Assembly: GCA_020744425.1 (NCBI GenBank)
Contig: JAGMUV010000041.1
Coordinates: 310,001 to 374,000 of the forward strand
Direction: 5' to 3'
DNA: 64,000 bases
From: Dactylonectria macrodidyma
Taxonomy: Eukaryota; Ascomycota; Sordariomycetes; Hypocreales; Nectriaceae
The translations under genes and the position numbers were made by a program. This document shows positions 19,936 to 31,124 of this stretch, in pieces. Below the pieces are notes generated by a model. That model made no database searches. It was not told the DNA's origin and saw nothing but the letters and a program-made list of their open reading frames with translations. Positions within the stretch are counted from its first letter, which is position 1; every line of letters starts with the position of its first letter.

Positions 19936-20953
19936 CGCGGCAACATACAGCTGTTGGCAACAGCGCCCAGCACCATGAAGCATACGGATATGGCGGCTAG
20001 TCGGCGGTGATGCCCTAATCGGGACTGTGAAGATGCGCAAAGCTGCTTCTGTCTCGAGCGGGGTTGACGATGTGTACGCCTATCGCCGCGCCCAATCGGG
20101 ACTGTGAAAATGCGCAAGCTGTTTCTGTCTCGGATGGGTTTGACGACGTGTACCTCATGCCTGGCAGCGCCCATCCGTATGCTCCATGGTGCTGGGCGCT
20201 GTTGCCAACAGCTTTATGTTGGCGCACACTCTGACAGCTGTTGTGGGGGGTGGTTGGTGAGCAGCGTGTCCAACTCCGGCCGTGGGCCCTATTCTCACCC
20301 TACGCCCGGCGTTCGAGACTACATGAATCCGTCACATTACTAACGTCAGCTGCACGGAGAAGGGAAGCACCCGAGAAGACAGCACATCGCTAAACCATAC
20401 GTAAAATGGTTCTTTCAGCACTCACTCCCGTGGATGCTCGTCGGCGCGGCAACATACAGCTGTTGGCAACAGCGCCCAGCACCATGAAGCATACGGATAT
20501 GGCGGCTAGTCGGCGGTGATGCCCTAATCGGGACTGTGAAGATGCGCAAAGCTGCTTCTGTCTCGAGCGGGGTTGACGATGTGTACGCCTATCGCCGCGC
20601 CCAATCGGGACTGTGAAAATGCGCAAGCTGTTTCTGTCTCGGATGGGTTTGACGACGTGTACCTCATGCCTGGCAGCGCCCATCCGTATGCTCCATGGTG
20701 CTGGGCGCTGTTGCCAACAGCTTTATGTTGGCGCACACTCTGACAGCTGTTGTGGGGGGTGGTTGGTGAGCAGCGTGTCCAACTCCGGCCGTGGGCCCTA
20801 TTCTCACCCTACGCCCGGCGTTCGAGACTACATGAATCCGTCACATTACTAACGTCAGCTGCACGGAGAAGGGAAGCACCCGAGAAGACAGCACATCGCT
20901 AAACCATACGTAAAATGGTTCTTTCAGCACTCACTCCCGTGGATGCTCGTCGG
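19936..20953. repeat. 509-bp perfect tandem duplication
   Basis: Copies 19936-20444 and 20445-20953 appear identical throughout. Within each unit there is an imperfect internal repeat of about 80 bp (20010-20087 and 20091-20167 in the first copy), seen as two CAATCGGGACTGTGAA-type starts. Matching open frames of 70 and 79 codons recur in both copies but lack known domains. The perfect identity suggests a recent event or an assembly artefact. Confidence 0.95.
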
Positions 20954-21765
20954 CGAGAAGATTCATTCCACCATACCAACTGCTCTCGTACCCTCTCCCT
21001 TTCCAATCCTGATTGGAGCTGGGATAGCAGACGATGGTGCAGGGAATCACTTTTCAGGAGTGGCTCCCTGCTGTGTTGTTGTCTGTGCCTCTGCTTTGGC
21101 AAGTTTCTTATTAAGAAGCTTGTTTTCGTCGCTGGCAGGAAGTCAGAGGTTCGTCAACATGTTCCCCCCCTCCCGGAGCTCGTTAACAGAGTCGTGATTG
21201 CAGCGTATATATCCTTGACCCGGCAGCTGGCGGGGTTTCTTGACTGCAAGTGCATTATTGAGACCAAGAAGGTTCTAGGTGTGAAGGGAGTGCTTCGTGA
21301 CCTACCATACCCAGTCGAAGTTGACGATATAAACCACGCCGCCGTTCTCGACCTGGAAGGCAAGGTCTTCCCTGGAACAATGGTGGCTTTGGCCCAAGAT
21401 GGCCTGGCTGAGTTGAAAGGACGACGCAAAGAAGGCACTTGGATCCATGGCGGCGTGCCTCACTAAAACGAGCAATGTCGGGAGACTCTTATTATACGAA
21501 CGCTGTTTCCTTGCAGCTGGCGAATCGGCTTATACTAGCACGCTGGAGTGGAGAGTCGATCTGACACAATGTTGGGACTGCCAGGTGCTCAGCCACTGAG
21601 CCTTCTCGTGCAGCGAGAACCAGGTGTGTGCGAGATGCGCCGCCGAAGGCCATCACCACAGCGCGTGCCAAACGCAGGTACTCAAGTGTGTGCCTTGTGG
21701 TGATGGACCGCACGAGTCGTTCAGCAGAAGCTGCCCGAAGCTCTGATGTACCCAGCATGGGTAGG
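20954..21765 (+). mobile_element. Tad-like LINE relic, gag (ORF1) part
   Basis: A frame at 20915-21466 (its last part from about 21130) and the sequence up to about 21750 resemble ORF1 of fungal Tad-clade LINEs. Near 21570-21750, two zinc-knuckle-like segments appear: a CWDC start, then CARCAAEGHHHSAC, then KCVPCGDGPHESFSRSCP. The gag-like RNA-binding protein would coat the element's RNA. The frame is broken by stops between the segments. No matching reverse transcriptase was found directly downstream; another LINE begins at about 23.1 kb. This is a 5' relic of a different LINE subfamily. Confidence 0.65.
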
Positions 21766-22163
21766 ATGTTTCGGGCAATTCAACTGGATGTACCTTCCTT
21801 TGTCGTCTTACTTTCTTGGCACGCAGATGTTAACAGGGTGTTGCAGAAAGTGGCCTCAATTACACCCATTTCCCTAGCAAGTGCACCGCAACAACCCATG
21901 ATCCTGCGATCCGCGCAGCCTCTGGCGAGGGCGATGGCATCGGTCACCACCGGTGCGCCCGCCTTCCCAGATCGCTTCGACCTGGGAATCCATACTCGCG
22001 CCAATCTCAATCGAGGAGCCCGCATGGACCTCTTGCAAAACGTCACGGCCGTTGTGCATGGACATGTTGGTGTCCCGCCGGCCTTCGGGAGGACGGCGCA
22101 ACCGCCATCTTCGCCTTCCATTCGGTCTCTACGCTGCGGCCACGGAAGGAGCCCAGCTTGCCT

Positions 22164-22194
22164 GTCCGTCCGTCCGTCCGTCCGTCCGTCCGTC
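22164..22194. repeat. CCGT tetranucleotide microsatellite
   Basis: About seven to eight CCGT units. Confidence 0.95.
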
Positions 22195-22506
22195 TTCCTC
22201 TCCCGATCGTACTCGGACCACTGAACAGCAACCAGTATCTCTTATTGAACCAGCCAGTAGGCTCGCATGCGAGCGTGTGGAGGAGTACACTGCCACGTTG
22301 AAGGTGTACCAGGTCTTCTGTGCTCAATTCGGGGGGATGCGACAGAACAATCCACCACAGGACTCGAATGAGAATTCGCTCAAGAGTTTGCCAATGGGTT
22401 CTTGGATTCATGGAACTAGGCACTCACTGACGCTAAATATGGTCCCGTGCCTACCTACAGCAGCGTCGCGGCCTCGCCTCCGGCTGCAAACAATTCTCTT
22501 ACCCAC

Positions 22507-22646
22507 CAACATCAACATCATCATCAACATCATCAACATCATCAACATCATCAACATCATCAACATCATCAACATCATCAACATCATCAACATCATCAAC
22601 ATCATCAACATCATCAACATCATCAACATCATCAACATCATCAACT
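22507..22646. repeat. CATCAACAT array 1
   Basis: About fifteen units of the 9-bp ATCATCAAC repeat. A second array of the same unit lies 135 bp downstream. Asp/Val, His/Gln, Ile/Asn and Met/Leu frames through both arrays are repeat products. Confidence 0.95.
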
Positions 22647-22780
22647 GTCACGGCATCACCCTGCCAACTGCACGTGACCCACACTCTGTACATATCATTC
22701 GCCCATTGTGGCATCTCCATACTTCCTCCCTCAAGGCACAACTACGTTGTTGACCCATACCCACGTTCGCCCCGTGATAT

Positions 22781-23002
22781 CAACATCATCAACATCATCA
22801 ACATCATCAACATCATCAACATCATCAACATCATCAACATCATCAACATCATCAACATCATCAACATCATCAACATCATCAACATCATCAACATCATCAA
22901 CATCATCAACATCATCAACATCATCAACATCATCAACATCATCAACGTCATCAACATCATCAACATCATCAACATCATCAACGTCATCAACATCATCAAC
23001 AA
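22781..23002. repeat. CATCAACAT array 2
   Basis: About 24 units of the same 9-bp repeat, with two units changed to CAACGTCAT near the 3' end. Confidence 0.95.
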
Positions 23003-23141
23003 AACCCCCCTCATCGCCAGGGATAGCTGACTGCTGTTCTCCCTCCCCGCGAGAACCTCAGTGTCTTCAGCCAGTAAGACGCCGGAGCTCCGGCTAGAGC
23101 TCACAAGGACTTTGTAACCCGGGCCTATATGTCCGGGAAAC

Positions 23142-23810
23142 TTGGAGAGGGCTGACGCAAGATCCTGCGAGTTTTCCCAAGTCAGGCCCGGATGGGTCGT
23201 CCTCGCCACCGACATAATCACCCACGATCTCCTCGTACAGAGACAAATGGAATGGGCAGCCGATCCACGGGCTGCTGCTATAGAGACTAACAAGGAGTGG
23301 TTTGCGTTTACTTATGTAGTCCCAGACTGCCTACCCTTGCAAACTGACCGACCTCTACGGCAACGAGGCAGACAGTGATGCTGCTGTGAAGGAAGAAATT
23401 AAAATCCAGACAGGGCTGAAGCCTGTCGACATACGCCCCTTACGGCACCAGTCCGACAACCCTCTAACAAAACTTGACTTATATCTTTTTCTCGAGCCAG
23501 TCAAGGAGTATTGGCGCCTCTTCAGCAGCCAACCAGCAAGGCTCATCGAGAAGACCAACCGCGCTAAGCAGTGCGACGTATGCTTGGGATGCCACCCGCT
23601 GCGCACCTGCTACCAATGCCCTCTGTGCGTACGCTGCGGAAAGACTGGCCACGACTCCGTGGACTGCACTGCCCCAGAGTAGTGTGCCAACTACCTCGGC
23701 CCGCACAGCGCCAACTTCGCCAAGTGCCCAGCTCCACCGAAGAAAGTGCACGGCGTGCTCCGCCGGCTACCCAAAGAGCAGAGAGACCACATGCGAACGG
23801 TAGGTGCCGG
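23142..23810 (+). pseudogene. LINE ORF1 (gag-like, zinc knuckles)
   Basis: The first part (about 23142-23378) reads like the RRM-like region of Tad gag proteins, ending WFAFTYVVPDCLP. After a frameshift, 23386-23682 carries IQTGLKPVDIRP, FLEPVKEYWRLF, and the zinc knuckles CDVCLGCHPLRTC and CVRCGKTGHDSVDC. A stop (23680) interrupts the following knuckle, CANYLGPHSANFAKC, in which one Cys is already lost. The order matches functional elements, so this is a decayed copy. The protein would bind the LINE RNA. Confidence 0.8.
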
Positions 23811-24065
23811 GACATACCGCCAGCGCCACTCGGCCCAAGACGCGATAGCGCCCGGTCACAAGGACGATCCAGCCTTTGCGCTCCCAGTTCCGCCGCGTCG
23901 AGAGCGCGCTCATGCATAATCGTGGCCACCCCCAGAGGAACCCGAGCACCCAAGACCTGGCTCTCCAAGGAAGTACCACACTGTCCTTATCACACGGCCC
24001 CGTGACCATGAGCATGATCACGAGTAGATGCCCGCGAGCACAAAGGGGCGATAAAAAAAAAAACT

Positions 24066-24863
24066 CTCCGAGACTTTCAGGCCAACGTCGGCAAGATGTC
24101 CCCGGTCCATGACTGTGCTCTTGCATTAGCAGACTCGGAACGATACGATCTCGTGCTCCTCAAGAACCATGGACAACGATGGCAAATCCCCGTTGCCTCA
24201 CGAAGACTCACCCGGCATACGACACCTGCTCTCCAGTCGAAGCGTGGGATAGCAATAGCACTCGGCCCAGAGTCATGACGTATGTCCGCCGTGACGCCAA
24301 GCTCCTGGCAGGCCAGAACCGACCCTACATAAGCCGCGATATCCTGTGGCTTACGGTCAACGATATAGCGATCGTTAACTTTTACCGCCAGAACGATGAA
24401 AATCGTGGATTGGATATTCTACTGCAATGGCCCAACAGACGACGAGCTCAAGGGCTTCGTAGAAATCGCAGAACTCGGATCGACTGGGATCCCCGTTGCT
24501 GCCTCGGGTCCGTCGAAGCTAGACGAGCCCGCATCTACGCTCGTGAGCCCCTTTCAATCAGCAGCGAAGGCAACGGACGGGCCTGCGAGGAAGGGAGCAC
24601 ACGGCGCTCCGTGGTGGACCGAAGAGTGCGACCGTGCTGCAGCCGGATATCGTGCGATCAGAAGACTGTACCCCCTCGGATTCAACCAAGAGTTTTTAGC
24701 TAGCCAACCGAGATTTCCACCATGTGGTTCGCCAGGCTGGAAGGCTCTTCTGGCGGAACCTGATCGACAGCTTCTCAGACAGCAGCTCCGTTTTCAAGGT
24801 CGTCCGGTGACTGGGATCACCAGGGCCTTTCCAACCTCCTCCACTGCAAGGTGGACGAGGTAG
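24066..24863 (+). pseudogene. LINE AP endonuclease domain, broken
   Basis: The fragments spell the endonuclease start (QANVGKMSPVHDCALALA), then CLTKTHPAYDTCSPVEAWD and PRVMTYVRRDAKL, then SRDILWLTVNDIAIVNFYRQ. These occur across at least two frames. A later segment (24600-24650) has the linker motif APWWTEECDRA seen before the reverse transcriptase. In intact Tad elements this enzyme nicks target DNA for priming. Frameshifts near 24170 and 24440 break it. Confidence 0.75.
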
Positions 24864-24981
24864 TCTACGAAACCCAGCTGGACGAGGCTAACGTGCTCCG
24901 GCGAGCTACTTTGGAGCGGCAAACAGCAGATGATTATATATATTCACGACCCCTGGATTCAGGTCAACACTCACCCACACA

Positions 24982-26272
24982 ATGATTCCACTCCTGCAGA
25001 AAATCTCTCTGGATGCACAGGAAGCGACTTTCCGTACCGGGAAGACATCTCCGGGAGCAGATGGCATCACAGTCAAACTCCTTACAGCACTGTGGCACAT
25101 CATTGGGTCGCACGCCCGTCGCCTCTTCGAGGGGTGTCTAGCAATAGGCCACCACCCAAAACCCTTCAGGGTAGCAGAGGTGGTTGCGGTCGCTACGCTT
25201 GGACAAAGAGACCTGCCAGCCCCACGAGCATGGCGACCTCTCTCTTTGCTCTTCTGCTTCGGCAAGGGAATGGAACGGTCAGTTGCGCGTCGTCTCGTGT
25301 GGGCATGAATTCACTACGGAGAGTCCTTCATCCCCAGCAAGCCGGAGCTCTCCCTAAGACATCGGCGACAGACCTTGGAGCTACTTTGGTTCACGACATT
25401 GAGGAAGCATTTTCCCGCAAGAGGGTGGTCACACTGGTCACGATGGACATCTAAGGTGCATTTGACACTGCCATGCGCAACAGACTCATTTTGCGATTCT
25501 GTGAACAAGGCGGGCCGGACCATCTCACACGATAGGCTAGGTCCTTTATTGGACGACCGATGTGCTCGTGCTAGGTACCAAGACTCCATCACACCGCTCT
25601 CTCCTCTCTAGTGCGGGTCTCCCTCAGGGATTGCCGGTATCGCCGGTCCTCTTTCAGCTGTATACAGAACCCATGTGCCGATTAGGAAACCCTCGAGGCC
25701 GATTCGGTTATGCAGACGGCACGGACAACACGGACAACACGGGCAACACGGGCAACACGGACAACACGGACAACACGGACAACACGGACAACACGGACAA
25801 CACGGACAACACGGACAATACAGGCGTCCTGCGCACAGGCGATGCAGTAGAATAGACAGCAGCTGCGGCATCACGTTCTGTCGAAGAAATGGTCCTTTGG
25901 GTGCGGCAAACGGGGCATTTGTGGAGCCAGTCCTGCTCTACGACGCCGAAGTATGGCACCCTGGTGCAACCCGACCGCGATGGAACCAATCGTCGTCTCA
26001 AGACCGGCCATCAAATATTCGACACTTCTTGCGGAGATTGAACGAGGCCATTGACCAGTCCACGCGAGCTATGCTCCCCGTCTGGAGGACGGCCCCTATC
26101 GCCATCCTCCATCGGCAAAGCGAGATACCACCAGCGGCTTAGCTTCTTGAAGTACGTCGATATTGTTTCTCAGCTCGACTTTCATCCCTCGACGAGGCCC
26201 CACCCCATCGCGAAGCGCACGCTTCGACCTAGACATCCCACATGCCATAGGCTCATCAAGCGGAAGTACTAA
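24982..26272 (+). pseudogene. LINE reverse transcriptase, broken
   Basis: 24982-25308 carries TGKTSPGADGITVKLL, GHHPKPFR and the PRAWRPLSLL...GKGMER block typical of non-LTR reverse transcriptases. A TAA at 25453 interrupts the motif where the first catalytic aspartate lies (VTMDI then GAFDTAMRN). The GLPQGLPVSPVLF motif follows at about 25617. The YADD motif is reduced to GYADG and runs straight into a TDN repeat. The thumb-like region resumes after the array (LLYDAEVWHPG, RAMLPVWRTAPIAILHR). It cannot be active. Confidence 0.85.
25719..25828. repeat. 9-bp CGGACAACA minisatellite at the reverse transcriptase active site
   Basis: About twelve units of ACGGACAAC (some ACGGGCAAC) begin directly after the GYAD codons of the YADD motif. 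The repeat stays in frame and encodes Thr-Asp/Gly-Asn. Confidence 0.95.
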
Positions 26273-26419
26273 ACCTCATCAGAGGCAAGCTTCAGGACGC
26301 GTCTCCGACGAGCCGATGAGCTCCTCGCGCCCTGCGTACGGCCGACCCACATCCAACAATGCTACAGCAAGGAACAGGAAACAGTCCTACAGATAGCTTC
26401 GGAAGGAGAATCTGCTGAG

Positions 26420-26887
26420 GCTTCCCAGGCTTTCCTCCAGTGGATCGAATCAGTACACTCATTTACCTTGATCGTATACTCAGACGGGTCCTTGTCCTCA
26501 CAGGGAGCAGTCAGCTGCGGCTTCGCCATTCACCAGAACGACCTCTCCATCTGGGACGGCTCCGGCCGTCTTGGGCTTGCCGAGGTCTTTGATGCTGAGA
26601 CCATAGAAGCACTAGAGGGCCTCGAGGCCGTCCTATACCTCCCAGGATCAGCGACACAGGATATCGTAGTCTGCTTAGACAACCTGGCAGCTGCCACATG
26701 TGTACGCGGCAAGCCTTCCTCGAGTTCCAGGCCTGAGCTGCATCACATGGAACCACACAAGTACGCTGCATACCTGGCCGCACGAACAATCTTAGCAACA
26801 AACAGGCCGACAAACTGGCAAAAGCAGCTTCGTCGCTGCCGGAGGCGGACGGCGCTCAGCCGACGCTGGCATACCTGCGAAAGATGA
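26420..26887 (+). pseudogene. LINE RNase H domain
   Basis: The frame from about 26420 encodes a type I RNase H. The first catalytic Asp is in IVYSDGSLS, an acidic residue follows in DAETIEALEGLEA, and the third catalytic Asp is in IVVCLDNLAAATCV, each in the expected spacing. The frame is lost afterwards, with the trailing LINE sequence (KQADKLAKAASSLP, TLAYLRKM) in other frames at 26800-26890. RNase H degrades the RNA strand during LINE copying. Confidence 0.8.
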
Positions 26888-27159
26888 CGAAGTTAAGACC
26901 CAAGGAAGCTTTCGCATCATGGTGGTCAACTTTGCCTTCGAACAGTACAGGAGATTTAATCTTCTAGGCGATTATACGCTGCCCACGTGCCCACCGGAGC
27001 TCTCGCTCCCTCGGACAGCTCTGCATCATCTGTTCGCAGCAACATCCGTCCACGGGGACTTCGCTGCATATGACGAAAGAGTCAACCACGACGGCGCGCG
27101 AGTGATCTGGTCGTCGCATAAGCAGTACCTTCAGGCGAGCTAGCATTGCACACTGGAAT

Positions 27160-28900
27160 ACTGGCGGCTGGCCTTTTGTTGTCAAGTTGCATTTCCTCAA
27201 TGCTCCATTCCCCATCCCTCCACGTGACAGCGTTCGCAAAGGTATACATCTCGATCGAGTACGTTCATATGGCGTCGCTGCTGAGGTGAGGCCATGACAC
27301 GAGAGTGCCTTACCACACGACATCGGAACGCAGGCGGTTGCGTACAAAACACCGCTGGCAAACGTTCAAATGGAGTTCTCGCCAAGTATGCTCGCAACGA
27401 CAACAGAGCAGAAGTGGCAGTGGACTGACCTGGAGATAAGACCGGCTTGGACGATTCATCGCGCAAAAGTGCTGCGTAGGTTCGTGGTAACGGCCATGAA
27501 GCTGTCCATTTCTAACGCTAGTGCGAGTTCGTGTTCTGGTACGTCAGTTGCTTCTCATTGCTCCATTCTGCCGTCCGTCCGCTTGCCACATCTTCATGAG
27601 CTTCTAGACATCGTCCCCCCTTTTTCTTCTACTACGGCAACCCAACCTACTCTTATCCAACCTGCTCTTGACCGAAGCATCCTTAGCCGCTACGTTCACG
27701 TCGTATGGGATCGTCTCGGGCATGAAGACTTCCGGCACGAGCCATCAGAGATCATGAGTGAGCAGCGTATCTCTAACTCTAGCCATTGCCATTGTCTCTG
27801 TTCCCCTATGCTCGTCGCTCGAGACGAGATGAACCACCAAACACCTTCCTTCTACCTCGTTCCAAGCAGAGCTGCTCACCCGCGATGTGCGTGGCCCAAT
27901 CTCTTCGGCCTCTGTCGCTGCTGCCTCATCGGTGGTAGCTACTACTTGTTCTTCCCATGACGCTAGCGTGAGCGGTTGAATGGTTTCTACCGGTAGATGC
28001 TTCATTCGTATGTCCCTGAGTCTTGTCGCTACCTAGTAAAGTGGTGACCGATATGACGTACATGCTCGTCCTTGATGATTGATGATTGATGACTGATTCA
28101 ACTGCCTTGCGGTTACTCTGTGCTATTGGTATGTGCTATTGGACCTGCGACCCATACTGTGAAATCGTCCACGAATGCTATCGCCCCACTATTACTGTCA
28201 ATCCGCCGCTGGACCAGAATGCCTCTCTACCCATCCAAGTAGCTTCTCCGGGATACCATGCGCCTTCATTTTCGGGAACAGCTTTTTTCTTGCATGCTCC
28301 ATTGTAGGGTCCCATGACATCGAAATTGACGCGACTCTCGCTACTAGTCGACGTCGCTAAGCGATGCAGATCTGTTCCTGCAGTAGCGGAAGCGCTTGTT
28401 CAGGCAACCGCCGTTTGCGGGCTCTGAAGTGGTTCGTCGGGAGCAAAGCATCTTGGGGCCGCACGTTGTCACCTACAACAGCACTTCCATTGCCTCTACC
28501 CTCATCGCTCACGCAGCCACGAGCCATGGCACCGGCATCTTGAACCGCACCACGGAATCACATCCCGTCATTGTAACCAAGAGTGTTGCCGTCTCCACTA
28601 CTGTTTATCATGTCACCGGCACCGCGACATGTCCATGCGCAGAATCTAAGCCGAATTAAGAAGGGTGCAGATACTTGAAAACACTAGGAGGCAGTCATAG
28701 TAAATGATGTGCGAATACCGGATCCCAATCCACTTCGTGACCGTTGAGTCATACGGCGGACTAATCTAAGTCTACAGCCGATTGGTCAACGTACCCATCA
28801 GCCTCTGCATGCAGGAGGATACATGCGTGGCTTTTAGGCGAATAAGATAGCTAGGATTTGGTGTGAGCGGACAAGTGGGGTGATACCTCGACGAAATAAA
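27160..28900. other. no clear gene; Ser/Thr-rich extracellular-like fragment near 28396-28659
   Basis: Most frames lack domains. A plus-strand frame ending at 28659 is rich in Thr/Ser/Val with a C-terminal CPC and NRT/NST sequons. It resembles the tail of a fungal cell-wall or secreted protein, but it has no signal peptide or start that I can support. Confidence 0.25.
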
Positions 28901-28917
28901 CTACTGATACCCACCTA

Positions 28918-28937
28918 CACCCACCACACACGTACAC

Positions 28938-29004
<67 letters not shown>

Positions 29005-29081
29005 GACACATACCCACCATACACAGACACACATCCACAGACACACATACACATACACATACACATACAATACGCATACGC

Positions 29082-29124
<43 letters not shown>

Positions 29125-29180
29125 GACACATACCCACCACACACAGACACACATCCACAGACACACATCCACAGACACAC

Positions 29181-29253
<73 letters not shown>

Positions 29254-29540
29254 TACAATACGCATACACATACACATACACATACACAGACACATACCCA
29301 CCACACACAGACACACATCCACAGACACACATACACAGACACACATACACAGACACAGACACATACCCACACCTACCTACACCCACCTACACCCACCACA
29401 CACATACACAGACACATACCCACCACACACAGACACACATCCACAGACACACATACACAGACACACATACACAGACACAGACACATATCCACACCTACCT
29501 ACACCCACCACACACATACACAGACACACATACCCAGACA
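28918..29540. repeat. CACATA/CACAGA microsatellite, 620 bp
   Basis: Arrays of ACACAT and ACACAG hexamers are arranged in a higher-order pattern, broken by repeated CATACCCACCA, ACATCCACAG and CACCTACCTACACC segments. Long Val/Tyr/Cys or Thr/His frames through it are repeat products. Confidence 0.97.
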
Positions 29541-29599
29541 CACGCAGCCCTGTCCATGACGGTCCCGCTTTACGTTTGTATGGACACATCCTAGTAGCT

Positions 29600-30180
29600 C
29601 AGCCAAGGCAATGGTCTTGCTGATTTGCGCCCCTGAGCGGTGCGTGTTCTTGGTGAAAGCTCTGCGCTAGGAAGACATGAGGTGTCAAGATGGTACACAC
29701 TGATCGCTAGTTTGCATACATATGTAACTCAGATTAAGTTATCGTTTGCTGTGGACTTTTTTCAGACCCAGTTCGGTGGACAATAGAGTGTTGAAATGAG
29801 CATGTCGTATTGATTGAAGAAGAAGAAAAGCGAGTCTCATAACTGTAAGCACTGCAACAACACCGAAAGAAACAGCGTCGGTGTGACAAAATGTCCCGGG
29901 ATGTCCAGCATTGGTTGTGCGGGGGTAACCGGCCTGCGACCGTTGAGCGGACGTTGAAGGAGATGCAGGATGTGATGGGACAAATCTTGAGGAGGAAAGA
30001 AGACCACGATGACAGGCTCAAGTGGCTGGGATAGTGTGAGTAATGTCCGCATCGCGTTGTAAGTCAAACTGACGATGCACCAGGACGAAAACAAGGTCAG
30101 CACCTGCCAGCTAGCATCGGGCGTTGTGCCTCTGGCAAGGGCAACCTGGTGGCCCGCTTCACCATTGATGGACGACCTCT
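29600..30180. other. no gene recognised
   Basis: A 48-codon plus-strand frame (29891-30034, helical and charged, ending LKWLG) could be the end of a gene, but no start or family is visible. Confidence 0.3.
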
Positions 30181-30185
30181 CCGCG

Positions 30186-30330
30186 TTTGTTTGTCAACCC
30201 CCTTTGTTTGTCAACCCCCTGTTTGTCAACCCCCTGTTTGTCAACCCCCTCTGTTTGTCAACCCACTCTGTTTGTTGTTTGTCAACCCCCTTTGTTTGTC
30301 AACCCCCTTTGCTTGTCAACCCCCTCTGTC
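30186..30330 (-). repeat. GTTGACAAACAAACAG minisatellite, reverse orientation
   Basis: About nine units of CCCCCTNTGTTTGTCAA are the reverse complement of the arrays at 17266 and 51408. Its flank CTGTCATCTCCGTCTCGTCG is the reverse complement of sequence next to the single unit at 45580. Confidence 0.95.
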
Positions 30331-30389
30331 ATCTCCGTCTCGTCGAGCTTCTGGCAGGAGAGTCTGCTGTGCGAGAGAAAACAAAGAGC

Positions 30390-30515
30390 GGGATGCAGAT
30401 CTGTACCTTGCACGACGACGTCTTGTCGCGCCAAGAGTGTACCAGTCGAACCTTGTCCCAAAACCTCGAGGAGGTCCCAGCAGAGCAAGTCGCCGAAGGA
30501 ACTAGATATGGAGGT
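30390..30515 (+). repeat. dispersed repeat, paired with 5585-5700
   Basis: See 5585-5700. Here it follows a block (30365-30395, CTGCTGTGCGAGAGAAAAC) that is the reverse complement of 16810-16845. Confidence 0.75.
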
Positions 30516-30519
30516 TACG

Positions 30520-31120
30520 TAGGATGTTTTCTGTTGCATAGATCTTTGTACAATTAGAGCCCCAATATGCGAAGCGTTCCAGGGAATGCCGAGACGAAAG
30601 TGTATTGCTCAACCTGGCTTCTGCCGGAGTCATAGAAAGTGTATCCCCCAACAAATGTAGCAAAGTCGAGTCCGCGTTCGTGTCTATTGACTGTGCCATT
30701 ATGTCCGCAGTTACGGACCGCCGTCACATGTACCTGGCGATTGTTAAAAATATGCTTGCAGATACGTAACAGCAATAAACGAACGGACAGACAGACAAAT
30801 GGACGGATAAGCGAACGAATAGCCTGGCTTAGCTTGAAAGTCGGAAAGAACCGCCGTCAAGCCCCATGAGTACCTAGGATGTGACACATTTTATCGTCTG
30901 TGTTTCGAACTCACAGGCATGCCATAGACTAGCGGCTGCCGTGCTGCCTCGTACACACCCACCATCCGTATCCGTCATCTGTATAACTTACTCTGTACAC
31001 CAACGGTCAACCTGAGCCGATGATTATTACCGGCTCTCCTACCGCGGGCGTTGCTGTTTGACATCAGACCCGGTAATAAATTAAATATAAGCCGATCGTT
31101 CCAGTCCACTATCCGCAGTA
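30520..31120. other. no gene recognised
   Basis: No domain-bearing frame was seen. This includes the upstream region of the chitinase gene. Confidence 0.35.
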
Positions 31121-31124
31121 CACC

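Larger units (their letters stand above)
23100..27143 (+). mobile_element. Tad-like non-LTR retrotransposon (LINE), degenerate
   Basis: A single plus-strand element keeps the order of the Tad clade: gag with zinc knuckles, AP endonuclease, reverse transcriptase, RNase H. Every domain is broken by stops or frameshifts, and a 9-bp minisatellite sits at the reverse transcriptase active site. The 5' end is near the CATCAACAT array. The 3' end lies somewhere after the RNase H and its trailing region at about 27.1 kb. No poly-A or simple 3' tail could be fixed. Confidence 0.85.

Noticed and set aside
19980..20540. Possible telomere-related repeat (CCCTAATCGGGA)
   Set aside because: Single occurrences inside the 509-bp duplication, not a CCCTAA array.
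22408..23293. Ile/Asn, His/Gln, Ser/Thr and Met/Leu-rich frames
   Set aside because: Products of the CATCAACAT arrays in different frames and strands.
23386..23682. Cellular CCHC zinc-knuckle protein
   Set aside because: Order and flanking endonuclease, reverse transcriptase and RNase H remains show it is the gag part of a Tad-like LINE.
28851..29623. Long open frames on both strands
   Set aside because: All derive from the CACATA/CACAGA microsatellite.
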